Shown in pieces: positions 1 through 11,189 of a stretch of DNA of 64,000 nucleotides. Source of the stretch: Agapanthus africanus (lineage: Eukaryota > Streptophyta > Magnoliopsida > Asparagales > Amaryllidaceae). Position 1 is the stretch's first letter; the number at the start of each line of letters is the position of its first letter. The DNA is taken from assembly GCA_030015575.1 (NCBI GenBank), contig JASDDO010000026.1:28164079-28228078 (forward strand). Reading direction: 5' to 3'. Made by a program: the position numbers and the translations under genes. A model generated the notes under the pieces. It searched no databases, was not told the origin of the DNA, and saw only the letters and a program-made list of their open reading frames with translations.

Positions 1-1505
1 CACACACGCCTTTGGTATTTGCCATGCCACGTGCACTATAAAAACCTGTTTAGCTAGTAACGCCATTGCATTCATGCATGATATTTGAGATTGTATCGTA
101 CGCATATACCTCGCATTACTATCATATTTACATAGATTTCTAGCCAAACTCTCACATCATATACATTGATATCATAGACACTTATCATACATAACATGTG
201 GACATTATGATTTCTTGAGGATTTCAGTTTGCTGCGATTTCTGGATTTTGGGGGGAAAACCGCAAGAATTTAACAAAACCTTATATTCATCTTTTTCAAA
301 ACAAAGTTGCGGTTTTCTCGTGATGTATGTGTCGTCCACCATGAGTTTTCATGTTTTCTGTTGGATTTCGAGACCCGATTCGAGGAGTGGATGAACCGTC
401 TCGGGTACATGGTGGGCCCGGTATGGTACCCCGGGGCAAGAAGATCGAGTTGTAGACGATGAGCCTGGCAGGGAAAGACTACCTACCGGTGATGTCTGGC
501 GCGGCGGATATCCGGAGGATACCGACCGTTGTCGTGAGATTTATGATATGGGCCGATCCGGACTGACGGAGCCCGATATTGAGACAGATATGATTCCTTT
601 TTGGTGTCGATGCTTGACACAGGTTTTCAGATGATTTCTCGATGATATTTAGCTACTATACAGATGTTCATGTTTTAAAGTTAGGAATTCAATAACCTTA
701 GCATTTAAAACACTTAAAGACTTAATAATGACATTGCATACCTGCGCATACATACTAGAGATATTATAGCACATATGGACATACATGTTGTTCCGCATTG
801 CGTGCATTCTTACGATTGCCTTATTAGATGTTATATTTACTCACGAGCTGGCAACTCACCCCCGTTGTGCCACAGTGTCTTGCAGGTCGGACCCGTCATC
901 TTTGTAGCGGCGGGCTATCTTATCATCAGCTCTTTTTGCTCAGACTCGCGACATCGCCCGTAGGTGGGTTGCGAGTATACTTTATTTCTTTTTGCTTTAT
1001 CATTGTATCTAGTATTCTCCATCTACCACTTGTATTGTATATGCGACTTAGTGATGAGACTGAGAGATTTGTATATTTGTGGTTTCTTTTGGGTCGAGCT
1101 CACTTGAGCCGGCGTTGTGGTTTCTGATATTTTGGGTTTCTTCTGCTCTTTTCTTGGTATTGCTTATATATTGCATGTGGTTGTGATCCGCCTTGGGCGA
1201 AGAGCTAGCTCCCGCTTGGGGATGCCATTTTTATGATTTCATATGTATTATCTTGTTGTACCCATTTTGGGGGATAGAAAATACAGGGGAGACTCTGCCG
1301 AAATTTTTGGGAATTTTTGATGTTTTTAAAAAAGGGATTCTTTGCAACTTAATTGATTTGAAAATAGTTTTCATTAAAGGTTTTCCTTCACTCTCTTTTG
1401 ATTTTTGGTTAGATTTCTGGGCTTTGGCTGACTTAGGTTACGGTACGCCTTTAGACGTCTCGTAATCTAAGTGCCAGTCACGTTCCGTACTTTCGGGTCG
1501 TGACA
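1..1505 (+). mobile_element. 3' part of a long Tekay-like Ty3/gypsy LTR
   Basis: This stretch matches, block by block, the last 1.5-1.7 kb of the complete solo LTR at 43,098-47,499. Shared landmarks are the 'gccatg(c/t)cacgt' segment near 30, a GGTGGGCCCGG segment near 410, the repeated 'gggcc(g/a)(a/g)tccgga' phrases near 550, and a final GGGTCGTGACA at 1,495-1,505. TG...GTCGTGACA ends are common in plant chromovirus (Tekay/Del) LTRs; the family name is my inference. The 5' part lies outside the window. The ORFs inside it have no recognisable domains. It interrupts the coiled-coil ORF that starts at 1,507. Confidence 0.75.
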
Positions 1506-1506
1506 C

Positions 1507-2145
1507 GCGGAGACTCCCACATCTGCTACGGATTTTGCCGCAGAGGTTAATCCTATGCTGGCGACACTTGTGAACTTCCATGGTGAGGGTGTCGTTGAGT
1601 CTTGGGTTAATCGCTGCAGGGAAATCGAGGCTTGCCTGCATGAGCTTGAGCTTAGGCGTCCTGCGCCTGAGATTCTGGCTATGAACACTCAACGGGCTGC
1701 GTGGATCGAGCACAACACTTCTTACTTCCACCATCTTGAACAAGAAATGGCTTTAAAGCAGAAGGAATGTAAAGAAACTTCAAGCGAATCTGCTCGAATG
1801 CATGCTGAGGTTGATGCGAATGCTGCCCAGTTGAAAGTTATCTTCGAAGGACTTCTGCGATGCATTTCTGATGGGTTAACATTGAGGCAGAAGCTCGACG
1901 TCGTCGAGCGGGATGCACAAGATCGCGAAACAGCTCAGCGGGCCATCGAGGAACAACTTTCGTCTTACTTGCAGCAGCGAGCCCAGGTCAAAGCGGAGTT
2001 GGCCGCGGCAGCTGATCAAGAAGAGGGGCTGAGGGAAGTGCGCGAACGGCTGATTGGATTATTGAAAGCGCTTCCCCTTAATAATTTTTTTGTACCATTT
2101 GTAATTTTGAATAAAATGTATTTATTCTTTTATTCTTTCATATGA
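1507..2145 (+). pseudogene. Coiled-coil antisense gene of Tat element B, 5'-truncated
   Basis: The frame is open from the LTR junction at 1,506 through an internal ATG at 1,555 to a stop at 2,145, about 212 codons. The product is rich in E, K, Q and A with long heptad-like stretches (about residues 70-190), so it is a predicted coiled coil. The last 25 residues are hydrophobic. Element B's pol runs on the opposite strand (5,822-9,836), so this ORF is antisense and downstream of pol. That is the same position and character as the coiled-coil exon at 55,718-56,353 in element 1. Function is unknown. The N-terminal exons were removed by the inserted LTR (1-1,505). A host gene fragment is possible but less likely. 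Confidence 0.55.
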
Positions 2146-2374
2146 TGTATTTTGTACCCAATTGAATTCATGAATAAAAGATACACATTTTTTTGCAATG
2201 TCTTGTGTCATCTCTCTGCTTTCATCTTTCTTGCTGTGTTGTTTGCCATGTGATTTTAGCAAGTGCAGTCTGTAGATAGTATATAGCTGTCAATCTTGTG
2301 CTCTTTGTAAGATGGTGATGGCTTAGAAAACAGGATTAGGATCTGTCACCTAAGACTTTTCAACTTTATGAGCC

Positions 2375-2535
2375 GTAAGGGTCTCATAAAGAAATTTCTC
2401 CCTACCGGTCGAGAGGATCCCGTAGGTGTAATTTCTCCTTAAGAATCGTGAGAATTCCTAAGTGTGTTTTCTCTTGAAAGTCGTAATGATCTCACAAGAG
2501 AATTTACTCCCTTACGAGTCATGAGGACCCGCAAG
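2375..2535. repeat. Short hairpin-forming repeats, about 43 bp apart
   Basis: Tandem degenerate units of the form 'TTTCTCCTTAnnAnTCGTGAGGATnCnTAAGTG' occur here. Each contains a short inverted repeat in which CTTA/TAAG words flank a GTCGT(A/G)A core. The same family recurs at 4,765-4,940 and 5,105-5,290. All lie in the 3' region of element B. Confidence 0.6.
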
Positions 2536-2539
2536 TGAT

Positions 2540-4065
2540 GGGTGAAGTTGCCCTTATCCGTATTTCACGGAGTCAGGGGTTGCTCTGGATGCTTCCCACA
2601 GGTTCACTGCCATGTTCTGCGAGGATCTGGGCGTTTCCCATGGGGTCAAGATTGATATTATCCGCGTTCCACGTGACTAGGAATTTTGCTCTAGATGCTT
2701 CCCACGGGTTCACTGCCGTGTTCGAGGACTAGGTTCCGCTCTGGATGCTTCATACGGGGTCATTGCCATGCTCTGCGAGGACCAGGATCAGCTCTGGATG
2801 TTTCCCACGGGGTCAGGATTGACATAAGTCGCGTTCCACGTAACCGGGAATTTTGCTCTAAATGCTTCCTACGGGTTCACTGCTGTGTTCGGCGAGGACT
2901 AGGCTCCGCTCTGGATGCTTCACACAGGGTCATTGTCGTGCTCTGCGAAGACCAGGATCCGCTCTGGACGTTTCCTACAGGGTCAGGATTGACATAAGCC
3001 GCGTTCCACGTAACCAGGAATTTTTCTCTGGATACTTTCCACGGGTTCACTGCCGTGTTCAGCGAGGACCAGGCTCCACTCTGGATGTTTCCCACGGGGT
3101 CATTGCCGCGTTCCATATAGCCAGGAATTTTGCTCTGGATGCTTCCTACGGTTCACGATTGACATAAGCCGCGTTCCACGTAGCCAGGAATTTTGCTCTA
3201 GATGCTTCCCACGGGTTCATTGCCGTATTCGGCGAGGACCAGGCTCCGCTCTGGATGCTTCACATGGGGTCATTACCGTGCTCCGTGAGGACCAGGATCC
3301 GCTCTGGACGTTTCCCACGAGGTCAGGATTGACATAAGTTGCGTTTCACGTAGCCAGGAATTTTGCTCTGGATGATTCCACGGGTTCATTGCCGTGTTCG
3401 GCGAGAACCAGGCTCCACTCTGGATGCTTCACACGGGGTCATTGCCGTGCTCTGCGAGGACTAGGATCCGCTCTGGACGTTTCCCACGGGGTCAGGATTG
3501 ACATAAGTCGCGTTCCACGTAACCAGGAATTTTGCTCTGGATGCTTCCCACGGGTTCATTGCCGAGTTCGGCGAGGACCAGGCTCCGCTCTGGATGCTTC
3601 ACACGGGGTCATTGCCATGCTCTGCGAGGACCAGGATCCGCTCTGGACGTTTCCCACGGGGTCAGGATTGACATAAGCCGCGTTCCATGTAGTCAGGAAT
3701 TTTGCTTTGGATGCTTCCCCACGAGTTCATTGACGTGTTCAGCGAGGACCAGGCTCCGCTCTGGATGCTTCACACGGGGTCATTTCCGTGCTCTGCGAGG
3801 ACCAGGATCCGCTCTGTACGTTTCCCACGGGGTCATTGCCGCATTCCACGTAACCAGGAATTTTGCTCTGGATGCTTCCCACGGGTTCATTGCCGTGCTC
3901 TGCGATGACCAGGATCCGCTCTGGACGTTTCCCACGGGGTCCACGTAACCAGGAATTTTGCTCTGGATGCTTCCCACAGGTTCACTGCCGTGTTCGGCGA
4001 GGACCAGGCTCCGCTCTGGATGCTTCACACGGGGGCATTGCCGCGCTCTGTGAGGATAGGAAGGG
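2540..4065. repeat. 170-bp tandem array (about 9 units) in the 3' region of element B
   Basis: The landmark GACATAAG recurs at 2,821, 2,991, 3,161, 3,331, 3,500 and 3,670, an almost exact 170-bp period. Each monomer is built from three related pieces of about 57 bp. All three start near 'GCTCTGGA(T/C)G(C/T)TT' and carry variants of 'CCCACGGGTTCATTGCCGTG'. Units at the edges are shortened. Long ORFs here only reflect the repeat. Tandem arrays in the 3' region of Tat-clade elements are a known source of plant satellite DNA; the monomer is nucleosome-sized. Confidence 0.85.
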
Positions 4066-4329
4066 TTGACTTTATCCGCATTTCACGGAGTCAGGGTTTG
4101 ACTCTCGGTTATCTGTGTACCGCCGAGTCATGGAACTAGGAGTTGCCGCTGTTCCGTTTTGCTTGATGTTGTGTCTATTGTAATGAGAGGAATGTTGAGA
4201 TGATCTCCAGGCCATCTGTGAACCGCTGAGATTTGGCTTCTTCTTCTGATGAAAACTGGGAAGGAGGAGTGTGATTCCTTCTTTGTTTGCGCCCCTGGAT
4301 CGTATACATGGATTGATGTGATATCACCT

Positions 4330-5760
4330 GTAGGGCATAAATTTCATTTTATATATTTTTTAATTTTATCTCTTTCCGCGATGCTCTGTCATTTCAGCTT
4401 TTATATCGCGAAGGTCGCGATTGCCCCATCATTTCAGCTATTTTTCGCGGTGCCCAATCATTTCGGCTATTTATTTTATTTTTACTCGCTATTTTTTATT
4501 GCGAGTTGCCCAATCATTTCGGCTATTTTGCATGCATACATTTTTACTTGCTGATTTTGTTGCAAGTTGCCCCATCATTTCAGCTATTTCGTATGCTTGT
4601 GTGGCTCGCTAGCTTTTTGCCGCAAGTTTGGGATTAGACACCGATTTCGACATCAGCACCGCTATAACTGGGATATTGCCAGGAGCGAATCATCATTTGC
4701 CTCTGTCGATATCGAACAAAGGTGGCTTAGCGAACAGGGTTAGGATCCTGTCGACTAAGGCTTTTAACTTAATGAGCCGTAAGAGTCTCATAAAGGTATT
4801 TCTCCCTGCAAGTCGTGAAGATCTCGTAGGCGCGTTTTCTCCTTAGGAATCGTGAGGACTCTTAAGTGTATGTTCTCTTATAAGTCGTAAGGATCTTACA
4901 AGAGTGTTTTCTCCTTATAAGTCGAGAGGACTTACAAGGGCTGTTCACAGTGCGAACATATCCCTAGTCATGGATGGGACTTTGTTAGGGAAATGTTTAT
5001 TCGCGCCTGTGGATTGTATACAAGGGTCGGTATTGAGCCGCTTGTAGGGCAGTATTGGAGGTTGTGGGGCTACTTAAGAACAGGTTCAGATCCCCGTAGC
5101 TTAAGACTTTCAAATCTTATAAGCCGTGAGGGTCTCATAAGAGGATTCTCCTTACGAGCCGTGAGGATCTCGCAAGTGTAATTTCTCCTTAGAAATCGTG
5201 AGGATTCCTAAGTGTGTTGCTCCCTTATGAGTCGTAAGGATCTCACGCAGGTAGTTTCTCCTTACAAAGTCGAGAGGACCTTGCAAGTGTCTTTTAACGA
5301 GATTGCGCCCTTTCAGGTTTTCACAACGCTGGTAGCCTTGCTGTTTTTACTCACGGAGGCCTTTCGGGTTTTCATCCGTTCCCATTTAGCTTATAGACAT
5401 ACCGTTTTTCTTTCATTTTTTTTCTAACGAGATTGCGCCTTTTCGGGTTTTCACAAAACTCGCCGGTAGCCCTGCTGTTTTTACTCACGGAGCCCTTTCG
5501 GGTTTTCATCCGTACCCATTTTGTTTACGGCCATACCGTTTTTATTATTATTATTTGTTTATTCTTTTTTTTCTGTATCAGCTTTGGGATGCTGCAATCC
5601 ACCGTAGTTTATCGACATCTCGGTCAACAGCTAGTTTTAGGACATAGTAGTCCATTGTTAGTTTTAAGGACGTTTCGGTCCGTCGTTAGTTTAAGGACGT
5701 TTCGGTCCGTCGTTAGTTTAAGGATGTTTCGGTCCGCTAGCCGGCTACTATTTATAGAGT
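4330..5760. repeat. Mixed short tandem repeats, 3' region of element B
   Basis: Several unrelated small repeat families lie here. Four copies of 'GCCC(A/C)ATCATTTC(G/A)GCTATTT' fall between about 4,420 and 4,590. Hairpin repeats occupy 4,765-4,940 and 5,105-5,290. A duplicated segment of about 130 bp begins 'CGAGATTGCGCC' near 5,300 and 5,430. Four copies of GGACnnnnnnGGTCC-like words run from about 5,640 to 5,735. No coding function is supported. Confidence 0.6.
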
Positions 5761-5821
5761 TTGGGCTTAGGAAGATAGCGAGAGGACATAGTTGTCATCA
5801 TCTATCCTAGGCCGTGACTCG

Positions 5822-7102
5822 TCAAGCGTAGTACTTCTTCAAGAAGCGACCATTTATTGGCCTGAAGGGTCTTTCACCATGCATGTCCATGAGTAGATAA
5901 GCCCGACCTTGATAGACCTTGCTTATGATATATGAGCCTTCATAATTCGGCTCGAATTTCCCTCGTTTAGCACGATTGGGGATCATAGGTCTTTTGACCA
6001 CTAGCACGAGTTCGCCTTGGCGGAATGTCCTCGGCCTAGTCAATCTTTCGTAGGAGTGCGTCATCTTTACTTTATAAGCCTCCAGATTTTGTTGCGCTAT
6101 GAGCCGGGTTTCATCAAGGGCATCGAGCTCCTCAAGCCGAAGGTGAGCATTCTCTTCGTCCGTCAGCTCGTAATGAACTGCCACTCGTAGAGAGGGTAGC
6201 TCTATTTCGAGGGGGAGTACCGCTTCTGTACCGAATACTAATGCGTACGGCGTTGTGTTCGTAGCCGTCTTAAACGTAATTCGATACGCCCAGAAAGCTT
6301 CTTGCAGTCTCTCGTACCAGTCTTTCTTATTTCGAAACACCGTCTTTTTCACGATCTTTGTCAAGGTTTTGTTGAAAGCCTCAGCTAGACCGTTAGCTCA
6401 AGGATTATAGACTGAGGAGTATCTCCAGTCTATGTTGTGCTGTTGTGCGAAGTGGCTGATCTTGTGGCTTCTGTAGGCTGGCCCATTGTCGGAGATGATC
6501 CGTCGCGGAGTACCGAACCGATAAATGACGTGCGTCTTGAAGAAATGGAGTATATTCTCGGTCTTCACTTCCCTCAGAGGTACTGCTTCTGCCCATTTGG
6601 AGAAGTAATCAGTCGTCGCCAAAATGAATCGATGTCCTCTGGATGATGCTGGTTCGATGGGGCCGATTATGTCAGTTCCCCACATTTCGAACGGCCAGCT
6701 AGCCACTGTCGGGTGTAACGGATTCGGATGCTGATGGATAAAGTCTCCGTGGATTTGGCACGTGTGATATTGCTTCGCATACTCGAGGCAGTCCTGGATC
6801 ATCGTGGGCCAATAGTAGCCCATCCGTTTGATCTTCAGCTTCATCTTCGGCCCAGCTTGGTGAGAACCGCAGAGTCCGTCATGAGTTTCTTGGACGATTC
6901 TTTTTGCCTCTTCAAGTCCCAGGCATCTTAACCACAGAGAATCAAATGACCTCTTGTACAGAGTATCATCGACGAAGGCAACTCGCTTGATGAGCTGATG
7001 CTTTGAGGACGTGTCTTCAGGCGTTCGACGGGATTTGAAGTAGTCAATAAAGACCTCTCTCCAATCCTCGACCTTTTCTTGGTCTTTTGCCTGTAGAGCC
7101 AT
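5822..7102 (-). pseudogene. Integrase of Tat-like element B (one internal stop)
   Basis: On the minus strand this is a retroviral-type integrase. The N-terminal HHCC finger is visible as H-x-H in 'GLCGSHQAG' and C-x2-C in 'YHTCQIHG'. The catalytic triad is D in 'WGTDIIGP', D in 'IISDNGP' and E in 'ANGLAEAFNK'. A basic C-terminal region follows and ends '..FLKKYYA'. The frame is single from 7,102 to 5,822 except for a TGA at 6,398-6,400, just before the catalytic Glu. The upstream aRNase H is in the same frame, separated by one TAA (7,103-7,105). Decayed element, not expected to be active. Confidence 0.9.
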
Positions 7103-7678
7103 TTACCCGGTCGCTTCCTTTTCCTCGGACAACTCCGGAGATACTTCTGCCGGAGCAAGAACCCGACGGTCTTGCACAACGATCCTCACGTCATCGAGGT
7201 TTTCATCAGCCAGTTCCTTAGCGAGCTTGGCTAATGCATCCGCCTTGCTATTTTTCGCACGCGGTATGCTTTCCAAGGTGTAGGAATGAATTTGAGTCAG
7301 CAACTGCTGTACTTTCTCGCCGTACTTTACCAACTCTGGTTTGCACGTTTGGTAGCTGCCATTTACTTGACTAACGACCAGTTGGGAGTCTCCGTATATG
7401 AGGAGGTTTTCAATTCCCATGTCGATGGAGATCTCGAGACCTGCTATCAAAACTTCATACTCGACTTCATTGTTTGTCCTCGGCTTTGTTAAGGAGAAGG
7501 CAAAGCGCATTATTCCTCCTTGTGGAGTTACGAAGATGAGGCCTACCCCTGACTTGATTATGGGGGTGTTTTGTTTGCGCTTCTTCATGGAGGATGCTCC
7601 ATCGAAATAAAGTTCCCACCGGGTACCGCTTCCGTCGATCGTGTCAAACGCATGTTCGTCTGGCAATTCGCAATTCAA
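7103..7678 (-). pseudogene. Archaeal-type RNase H domain (aRNH) of element B
   Basis: The translated minus strand shows an RNase H fold with 'ELYFDGASS' (first Asp), 'NNEVEYEVLIAGLE' (Glu) and 'LIYGDSQLVVSQVNG' (Asp), then 'NSKADALAKLA'. A second RNase H between the usual RT-RNase H and the integrase is diagnostic of the Tat clade of plant Ty3/gypsy elements (established knowledge). The reading frame continues into the integrase with only a stop between them. No start codon is expected, because this is part of a polyprotein. Confidence 0.85.
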
Positions 7679-7726
7679 GGGAAAATCGGCAGGTATCGGA
7701 TGCTCAGCGAGGAATTCGGCGATAGC

Positions 7727-8227
7727 CTAGCCTTTCACTGCCTTAAAAGGCTGATAAGTTATTGAGAACTCCATCAGGAGCAAGGCCCGTTTAGCGAGTC
7801 GCCCCGTCAATATGGATTTTGACATCAAATATTTGAAAGGATCCACCTTCGATATGAGACGAACTTCATGCGCCAATGCATAGTGCCTGAGTTTCGTTAT
7901 CGCGAAGATCAACGCCAGGCAGTGTTTTTCGATGGGAGAATAATTGCTTTCTGCCCCCAGTAGAACTCGACTCAAATAGTAGAGGGCTCTCTCCTTCCCT
8001 TGGTCATTCTCTTATGCCCATAATGCGCTTAAGGAACCTTCGAGTGCTGTTGTATAAAGAATGAGAGGCTTTCCCTTGACCGGAGCGGCCAGTACTGGCG
8101 GATTCTGCAGGTATTGCATGATTCGTCCAGTGCGCTTTGGCTTTTGTGATCCCAGACGAACGGGGTTCCCTTCTTCATCAGGTGACTGTAAGGGTGGCAC
8201 TTCCCTGAGAGATTGACTATAAATCAC
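7727..8227 (-). pseudogene. RT-linked RNase H remnant of element B
   Basis: Two minus-strand pieces cover the usual retrotransposon RNase H and connection region. The piece 8,012-8,227 runs toward 'ILYTTALEGSLSALWA'. The piece 7,727-7,975 contains 'NYSPIEKHCLALIFAITKLR', the conserved element following the RNase H core, and 'ILTGRLAKRALLLMEF'. A frame break or stop separates them (about 7,976-8,011). It lies between the RT (8,224-9,836) and the aRNH. Confidence 0.75.
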
Positions 8228-8653
8228 CGGATATACGCGAGCTTCCCTTGGAGAGACCGCAATTGCTTGAGAGTCCTTGGCGGAGGCATTTCCATGATCG
8301 CCTTAATCTTCGACAGATCTATCTCGATACCTCGGTGTCGGACGATGAATCCTAGGAATCTGCCCGAGGAAACTGCGAACGCGCATTTGAGGGGGTTCAT
8401 CTTCAAGTTGTATTGCCGAAGGCGTTGAAATACGATCTTCAGATGCTCAAGATGTTCCTCGTATGATTTTCTTTTAACCACGAGGTCGTCGATATAGCAT
8501 TCGACGATTTCATGTATGAGGTCATCGAAGATCTTCATCATGGCCATCTAATAGGTGGCACCGGCGTTCTTTAGATCGAAGGGCATCACTTTGTAGCAGA
8601 ATATACCCAAAGAGGTCCGGAAAGCGGTGTGCCTCTGGTCCTCGGGATGCATC
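8224..8653 (-). pseudogene. Reverse transcriptase palm/thumb of element B
   Basis: The minus strand encodes the catalytic part of RT: 'VECYIDDLVVKRKSYEEHL' with the YIDD active site near 8,490, then 'LRQYNLKMNPLKCAFAVSSG' and 'FLGFIVRHRGIEID', typical of Ty3/gypsy RT. A stop falls at 8,548-8,550, directly before the YIDD segment. The preceding palm block lies in a different frame from the upstream ORF that ends at 8,655, so at least one frameshift lies near 8,700. Confidence 0.85.
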
Positions 8654-8654
8654 T

Positions 8655-9836
8655 TTATCTGATTATATCCTGACGATCCGTCCATGAAGGAGAAACCTCA
8701 TGAGTAGATGTATTGTCTATCATTAGCTCGGTGACCGGTCCCGGGAAGTCATCCTTCGGGCAGGCTTTATTAAGATCCCGAAAGACCACACATATGCGTA
8801 CTGTCCCATTTTTCTTCATCACCGGGATGATGTTGGTGATCCAGTCAGGATACTGGACCTCTTGGATGAAGCCAGAGTCGATCAGCTTCTTGACCTCGGC
8901 TTTGATGCTCATCTCAAGCTCGAGCCGCATTCTTCTCAGTGCCTGTTTGACTGGCTTGACGTCCGGGGATATTGCCAATTTGTGTACAACAATCTCTGGA
9001 TCTAATCCTGGCATTTCGGAATAATTCCATGCGAAGCAATCCTTATGCTGCATAAGCACGTCTTTTAGCGTAGCCACCTTTTCTTCAGACAGCAGCTCGC
9101 TGACGAATTTCGGTCGTGGGTCATTTGCCGTCCCCAAATCAATTTTCTTGAGATTATCTGTAGTTGTATGTATTCCATCTTCCAGTTCTTTCGGCGCCGG
9201 TGGAAACTCTGAGATCACCTCGTCATCATTGCTTTCGAAGCACCAGGGGAAGTTATCCCTATCCTCGGGCTCTTCTTTTAATAGTGTTATCATATGACAG
9301 GTACGAGCTCGCTTCCAATACCGATGTTGATCTGGTTCTACTCTCGCTGCTTTGGGTTCAAGCTTCTGCGGCGGGGTTACACTCCAGCTGCTTGATAGAG
9401 CGAACCTGCCTTGCTGATATTGGTCTTCGACCCAGTTCTTGAAGTTGAAGCAGTCTTCGAGAGGATGTCCTATTGCTCGGTGGTAAGAGCAATAGTCTGG
9501 GTGAGAGACTTCGCCTGCTTGCTCGGGGTGCTTGGATTCCGGGAGTGTAATCAGTTGATGTTTTATGGCAAGATCAAGTATCTTCCGTGTTTTGTTCTGA
9601 GGAAAGGAGTATGCTCGACCCATCTTCTTTATAAGAGATGAATCTGGGTCGCTCGGTTCTCGATCGCGTGGCTTCTTGATCCTGCTTTGTCTCTGTCGAA
9701 CGCCTTTCCCGTTCTTTGGTTTGTTTCTGACACTGCGTCGGGCCTTTTGCACAACGGGTTGACAGGGAAGAGTATTTTCATCTTTCGCAGCCTGTTGAAG
9801 AAGGTGTTGCGTCCTGGCTTTCTCGTAGATGGCCAT
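8655..9836 (-). pseudogene. Gag C-terminus fused to RT N-terminus, protease missing (element B)
   Basis: This is a 393-codon minus-strand frame. Residues 1-75 are basic. At about 113-130 there is a gag zinc-knuckle-like block 'YCSYHRAIGHPLEDCFNF'. From about 225 the sequence is the RT N-terminal region, with 'HKDCFAWNYSEMPGLDPEIV' and then 'DLNKACPKDDFPGP'. The aspartic protease motif (DSGSS or DTG) that must lie between gag and RT is absent, and the gag core domain is also missing. It therefore looks like an in-frame deletion that fused gag to RT. The last residues are out of frame with the rest of RT. Confidence 0.8.
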
Positions 9837-10087
9837 TTCGCGATTACGGTCGTCTCGAACCTTTTAACCTGCTTCCCTTATAAGCTTGTCCATTTGTTCT
9901 TCGAACGACGGACTGGGCATTTGCAGCTGCAGTTGGAGCACTTTACGCAGGTAGATGCCATTGCTGTTTTGCTTTCTGCACCAAGCAAAACACCAAATCT
10001 CAGTACCTCGAACCCAAGGGAAACCATAGCAAACCGCGATTCGTTCGCGAACACGACGCACGAAGTGTGGAGTGGAAAGAGGAAAAG
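9837..10087 (-). other. Element B leader and gag start remnant
   Basis: This segment lies between the primer binding site and the gag remnant. A short minus-strand frame (9,864-10,094) ends 'SFEEQMDKLIREAG' and probably represents the gag start region. The bulk of gag has been deleted. Confidence 0.4.
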
Positions 10088-10105
10088 GTCCCACCGAGCG
10101 TGCCA
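10088..10105 (-). other. Primer binding site of element B
   Basis: Minus strand TGGCACGCTCGGTGGGAC starts five bases (GATTC) after the ...GGGGAACA end of the LTR. A TGGC start adjacent to a CA-ended LTR is typical of plant Ty3/gypsy primer binding sites. The matching tRNA was not identified. Confidence 0.65.
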
Positions 10106-10675
10106 GAATCTGTTCCCCTCCGAATCACGGAGACGCGACAGCGTAGGCCCGTCTAGCCTGAAATTCGGGGCAGATGCTAATTGGTGCTATCTGTCCACCT
10201 CTCCGAAGATGCCAAGTTTATTTATGGCACCGTATATCGAAGGTTTAAACGGATGCGTCCGATATAGCAGACTTCGTCAGATTCCCCCTCATCGAGGGGT
10301 TTTTGATTGTGGGGACGCTCTTCGTTGCAGGCGTAAGCCCCTGCAGTTAATTACGCTACCGCATCGCAGTAACAACTTTCTCCTTCTCCATATGGTCACT
10401 TCGTGTCGTGGGTGTTTGTTTTGTGTTTGGTTGCCCGTGGATTGTATACGGAGACTAATTTATGTTGTCGCCCGTAGGGCGTGGACTAGTCCAAATCCGT
10501 ATCTTTCTTAGATTTGGGTTTGGGGGGTTGGGTTTAAGGATACATTAGCCTCATTTGAAACTAAGATCAACTTAAACATTTGTTAAGGATACGTTAGTCT
10601 AATTTTAGACTAAGATCAACGTAACGGGATCATTTAGATCCAACAAGAGAGCATTTGAACTCAATTGTTTAGTTT

Positions 10676-10845
10676 AGGGACATTGCGGTCCATTGTTAGT
10701 TTAAGGACATTACGGTCCATGTTAAGGACATCATAGTCCATGAGTTTAAGGACCCCACAGTCCGATGTTAGTTTAAAGACATCACGGTCGAGGTTAAGGA
10801 CATCATAGTCCATGAGTTTAAGGACCCCACAGTCCATAGAAATGT
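10676..10845. repeat. Seven GGACnnnnnnGTCC palindromic words in the LTR of B
   Basis: Copies such as GGACATTGCGGTCC, GGACATTACGGTCC, GGACATCATAGTCC and GGACCCCACAGTCC follow one another every 21-27 bp. Most are preceded by GTTTAA or GTTAA. The same word family recurs at about 5,640-5,735, just after the integrase. Confidence 0.75.
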
Positions 10846-11189
10846 GTGGTCGCCAGGACCCGTCACCTCTCTGAAAACATTGAAGGATTACAACGATAAA
10901 TATCAGAGGAGTAACGAGATGTACCCTCGAACCAGTGTGAATTGTTTGAAAGATCTGTAGCCCAGTTTGGGACTAAGATCTGTTGAATATTTGTGAGCAG
11001 ATGTGCTCAGTTCAATATAGGTTGAGGACTTATGGACAAAATTGGGCTAAGTCCAATTAAAAATGTTTAACATTTTTATTTTGATCTGGCTATTAAGCCT
11101 TTATTTGGGCTCGTCCCTTTTAATAATGCTAAGCATTGGGTTTTGACATCTTTTATCTTCATCAGAACAGAGCGTGTTCTAACAATGCG

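Noticed and set aside
2535..4069. Several overlapping ORFs of 60-138 codons
   Set aside because: They are translations of the 170-bp repeat in successive frames; homologous segments are read in all frames.
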